Positions 5,806-7,114 of a DNA stretch of 7,114 nt are shown here, one piece after another (within the stretch, counting starts at the first letter, position 1; the number at the start of each line of letters is the position of its first letter). This stretch comes from Patescibacteria group bacterium (GTDB lineage: Bacteria > Patescibacteriota > Patescibacteriia > UBA9934 > GWF2-40-263), in the NCBI GenBank assembly GCA_004298405.1, contig SCSL01000078.1, positions 1-7,114 of the forward strand. The letters are read 5' to 3'. The position numbers were made by a program, and so were the translations under genes. The notes under the pieces are model-generated. The model made no database searches and was not told where the DNA came from. It worked only from the letters and a program-made list of their open reading frames with translations.

Positions 5806-5911
5806 TGACTTAATAAAACAAATAAGCCACTCTAAATCATACACCAATGTTTTTGATTTTCAATGGTTGGATCTTTAGCGCTTGTCGAGTTCGCTCATTC
5901 GGATGGGTTAG

Positions 5912-5937
5912 ATCCCCCTGCTCGCGAAAGGGGGGAT
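5912..5937. repeat. hairpin just inside the right end of the tRNA-Val element
   Basis: ATCCCCC (5912-5918) pairs with GGGGGAT (5931-5937). The loop contains the palindrome TCGCGA. It lies 6 bases before the second tRNA-derived repeat, where a recombinase or excision-factor site could be expected, but nothing shows that it is one. Confidence 0.4.
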
Positions 5938-5943
5938 AGAGAG

Positions 5944-5993
5944 CTGTCCTCACACGACAGGGGTCAGAGGTTCGAGTCCTCTCACGCCCACCA
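5944..5993 (+). pseudogene. 3' fragment of tRNA-Val(CAC)
   Basis: These 50 bases are identical to the tRNA from the anticodon stem to the encoded CCA. The acceptor 5' strand and D arm are missing: the bases before it (5881-5943) do not complete a cloverleaf. It cannot be a functional tRNA and is best read as the displaced end left by integration. Confidence 0.85.
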
Positions 5994-6022
5994 AAAATCT
6001 TCCAGGCAACTGGGAGGTTTTT
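5993..6022 (+). terminator. second copy of the tRNA-Val terminator
   Basis: Same 13-base-pair hairpin with GCAA loop as at 5107-5136, now with two G-U pairs, followed by GATTTTT. It lies upstream of pyrF and would insulate that gene from transcription entering from the left. Confidence 0.7.
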
Positions 6023-6054
6023 GATTTTTCCCCTTATCTTTTGTAGGGTGATGC

Positions 6055-6060
6055 AGGAGG
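6055..6060 (+). promoter_or_regulatory. ribosome binding site of pyrF
   Basis: AGGAGG lies 8 bases before the ATG at 6069. It decides the start against the in-frame ATG at 6051 and the TTG at 6021, which lies inside the terminator. Confidence 0.85.
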
Positions 6061-6068
6061 ACAGCGAC

Positions 6069-6920
6069 ATGAGTGACCGAAACTTCCGGAAGATGCTGGA
6101 AGCACAGTGGGCTCGTGACAACTTCGTCTGTGTCGGGTTGGATAGCGATCTGGATAAGATTCCCGCTTCTTCCCGAGTCGCTGACGATCACTACGGTTCC
6201 GTATTCAAGGGGCAGACGATCACCGCGTTCAACCGTGCCATCGTGGAAGCCACGTGCGACCTGGTGTGCGCCTACAAGCCCAACGTCGCGTTCTACAGGA
6301 GGTACGGCAACGAGGGTATGGGTGCCTTGCAAAGAACCATCGCGGATATCCATCGTCTCGCGCCGGACGTTCCGGTGATCCTCGACGCCAAGTATGGGGA
6401 CATCGGCGAGACCAACGAGGGCTATGCGGAGGAAGCGTTCGGTCTTCTGCGCGCGGACGCCACCACCGTGCATCCGTATCTCGGCGGCGAATCGCTGGCG
6501 CCATTCCTCGCGCGAGCAGAGAAGGGCATCATCGTGCTCTGCCGTACATCCAATCCGGGTGCGAGAGAGTTTCAGGATCTGCTCGTGGACGGCAAGCCGT
6601 TCTATCAGCGCGTCGCTCGCAACGTGGTAGGAGAGTGGAACAAGAACGGCAACTGTGCGGTCGTCGTGGGGGCAACGTACCCCATCGAACTCCGCGAAGT
6701 CCGCGAAATCGTCGGCGATATGCCGATTCTCATTCCGGGTGTCGGCGCGCAAGGCGGCGATGTGCAGATGACGGTTCAGGCAGGCAAGGACAGTCGCAGA
6801 AAGGGCATGATCATCAACTCCTCGCGCGGGATCATCTTCGCTTTCAATAGCGAAGACTTCGCCCAAGCGGCTCGACGCGAGACCATGAAGCTCCGCGATC
6901 TCATCAACCAGTACAGGTAG
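6069..6920 (+). CDS. pyrF: Orotidine-5'-phosphate decarboxylase, subfamily 2 type
   Basis: PyrF decarboxylates OMP to UMP, the last step of de novo pyrimidine synthesis, in the cytoplasm. The 283-aa length fits the longer subfamily 2 enzymes rather than the roughly 230-aa E. coli type. The (beta/alpha)8 barrel motifs are visible: VGLDSD (22-27, Asp25), AYKPN (68-72, Lys70), the catalytic DAKYGDIGET (106-115, with the Asp106-Lys108-Asp111 triad), PYLGGES (136-142), PGVGAQGGD (223-231) and the phosphate-binding SSRGI (251-255). All expected active-site residues are present. The start is fixed by AGGAGG. pyrE begins 15 bases downstream, so the two form an operon. The coding sequence is clearly GC-richer than the genes to the left, particularly at third positions. 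This may mark different ancestry or a contig join at the repeat just upstream. Confidence 0.95.
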   Translation: MSDRNFRKMLEAQWARDNFVCVGLDSDLDKIPASSRVADDHYGSVFKGQTITAFNRAIVEATCDLVCAYKPNVAFYRRYGNEGMGALQRTIADIHRLAPDVPVILDAKYGDIGETNEGYAEEAFGLLRADATTVHPYLGGESLAPFLARAEKGIIVLCRTSNPGAREFQDLLVDGKPFYQRVARNVVGEWNKNGNCAVVVGATYPIELREVREIVGDMPILIPGVGAQGGDVQMTVQAGKDSRRKGMIINSSRGIIFAFNSEDFAQAARRETMKLRDLINQYR

Positions 6921-6935
6921 AAAGAAGGTGGAATC

Positions 6936-7085
6936 ATGAACGAGCAAGAAGTTCTGCACGTCCTGGTCAAGGTCGGAGCGGTCATCACCGATAGCCACCT
7001 GCTCTCAGCAGGGGGCCACGGGCTCTGCCCGTGGGTGAATGCCCATGCGCGGAGGTACTTGGGAATACAGACAACGATAGGATAG
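6936..7085 (+). pseudogene. pyrE: 5' end of orotate phosphoribosyltransferase gene, interrupted
   Basis: PyrE makes OMP from orotate and PRPP, the step before PyrF. ATG 6936 is preceded by GAAGGTGG. The first 21 codons (MNEQEVLHVLVKVGAVITDS, then His) match the start of one PyrE type, in which VGAVITDSH is followed by a TSGKHG-like segment. From 6999 the DNA becomes a series of perfect hairpins. The frame continues by chance to TAG 7083-7085 (49 aa in all). The expected VNKDALYPH region and the PRPP-binding motif do not follow in any frame within the window. The stretch GGHG...WVNAHA does faintly resemble the next PyrE segment, so an internal frameshift is a weaker alternative to an insertion. 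Confidence 0.6.
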
Positions 7086-7114
7086 GCTTAAGGTCGTATG
7101 CAAATACGACTCTC
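6999..7114 (+). ncRNA. highly structured RNA-like segment, possible omega-RNA (HEARO) at the left end of an IscB/IsrB-type element, cut by window edge
   Basis: Seen: CTGCT/AGCAG (6999-7011, loop CTC), then CCACGGGC/GCCCGTGG (7016-7034, loop TCT), then a 58-base mostly unpaired but GGAGG-containing linker, then GTCGTAT/ATACGAC around a GCAA tetraloop (7093-7110). Three perfect hairpins in about 110 bases, starting exactly where pyrE similarity stops, are not what coding DNA looks like. Known: in IscB/IsrB elements the guide is host DNA just outside the left end, followed by the omega-RNA scaffold and then the nuclease gene on the same strand. Inferred: this is such a scaffold, with pyrE bases before 6999 as guide. 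Other transposon ends or an intron cannot be excluded, because the nuclease gene would lie outside the window. Confidence 0.4.

Larger units (their letters stand above)
5058..6023. mobile_element. small tRNA-Val-integrated element bounded by 80-bp direct repeats
   Basis: Direct repeats 5058-5137 and 5944-6023 (first 73 bases identical, one mismatch in 80) enclose about 800 bp of visibly AT-richer DNA with a single minus-strand orphan gene. The repeat begins exactly at the anticodon stem of tRNA-Val and runs through its terminator. Known tyrosine-recombinase elements use tRNA 3' halves in this way: the incoming element restores the tRNA and leaves a displaced 3' fragment at the far end. No integrase, replication or transfer gene is present, so it would need helper functions or be a deletion remnant. 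A simple segmental duplication or an assembly join at the repeat is also possible. Confidence 0.55.
5944..6023 (+). repeat. direct repeat copy 2 (attR-like)
   Basis: Second copy of the tRNA 3' half plus terminator. Its hairpin (5993-6022) keeps pairing through an extra G-U (A to G at 6017). The sequence departs from copy 1 at 6024, where the pyrF leader begins. Confidence 0.9.

Noticed and set aside
6021..6068. Upstream TTG or ATG 6051 as the pyrF start
   Set aside because: The TTG lies inside the terminator hairpin, and AGGAGG is correctly placed only for ATG 6069.
5837..6121. Minus-strand frame containing GGRERTRTSDPCRV
   Set aside because: This is the antisense of the tRNA 3' half and terminator. 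Peptides such as ERTRTSD are a well-known false product of tRNA genes.
5982..6998. Long open minus-strand frame (338 codons) opposite pyrF
   Set aside because: It is a shadow of the GC-rich pyrF frame, shows no family motifs, and crosses the terminator and the pyrE start.
7016..7034. Hairpin CCACGGGC/GCCCGTGG as a terminator inside pyrE
   Set aside because: No T-run follows, and it is one of several adjacent hairpins, which fits a structured RNA or element end better.
1..7114. Reassigned genetic code (TGA read as an amino acid)
   Set aside because: The conserved genes read through cleanly in the standard code, and the orphan gene ends at TGA next to a terminator.

Overview
The window looks like a bacterial chromosome fragment, probably from a metagenome contig. 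The gene content is dprA, pth, an NYN-domain nuclease, der and a long LytR-CpsA-Psr (LCP) protein, with compact spacing, few strong Shine-Dalgarno sites and unusual residues in universal proteins. This fits a Patescibacteria/CPR-type genome, but that is an inference from style; no marker here fixes the taxon. TGA is used as a stop by one gene and nothing suggests a non-standard code.

Left region (1-4965, all minus strand, transcribed right to left): the LCP gene, a 229-bp repeat-rich spacer, der, an NYN-domain gene 9 nt downstream of der, a strong terminator, pth, and the 5' part of dprA, which runs off the left edge. Small palindromes with a GCTAAAGC core (REP-like) occur at 451-513 and 3064-3205. 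One of them supplies the stop codon of pth.

Middle region (4966-6023): an intact tRNA-Val(CAC) with encoded CCA and a terminator is followed by an AT-richer block with one orphan gene. The block ends in a second copy of the tRNA 3' half plus its terminator: 73 bp identical, 79 of 80 matching overall, starting at the first base of the anticodon stem. This is the classic signature of a tRNA-targeting integrative element, but the element is only about 0.9 kb and carries no integrase.

Right region (6024-7114, plus strand, visibly GC-richer): pyrF (orotidine-5'-phosphate decarboxylase) followed 15 nt later by the start of pyrE. PyrE similarity stops after about 21 codons, where a run of strong RNA hairpins begins and continues to the window edge. 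The layout, with host gene on the left and structured RNA starting abruptly on the right, is what the left end of an IscB/IsrB-type (ISC, HEARO/omega-RNA) element would look like, with its nuclease gene beyond the window. This is the most exciting candidate here, but it is an inference from structure and context, not from a database match.

Functionally, the left block covers translation and ribosome upkeep (pth, der), RNA processing (NYN), envelope assembly (LCP) and DNA uptake/recombination (dprA). The right block is the end of UMP synthesis, apparently broken at pyrE.
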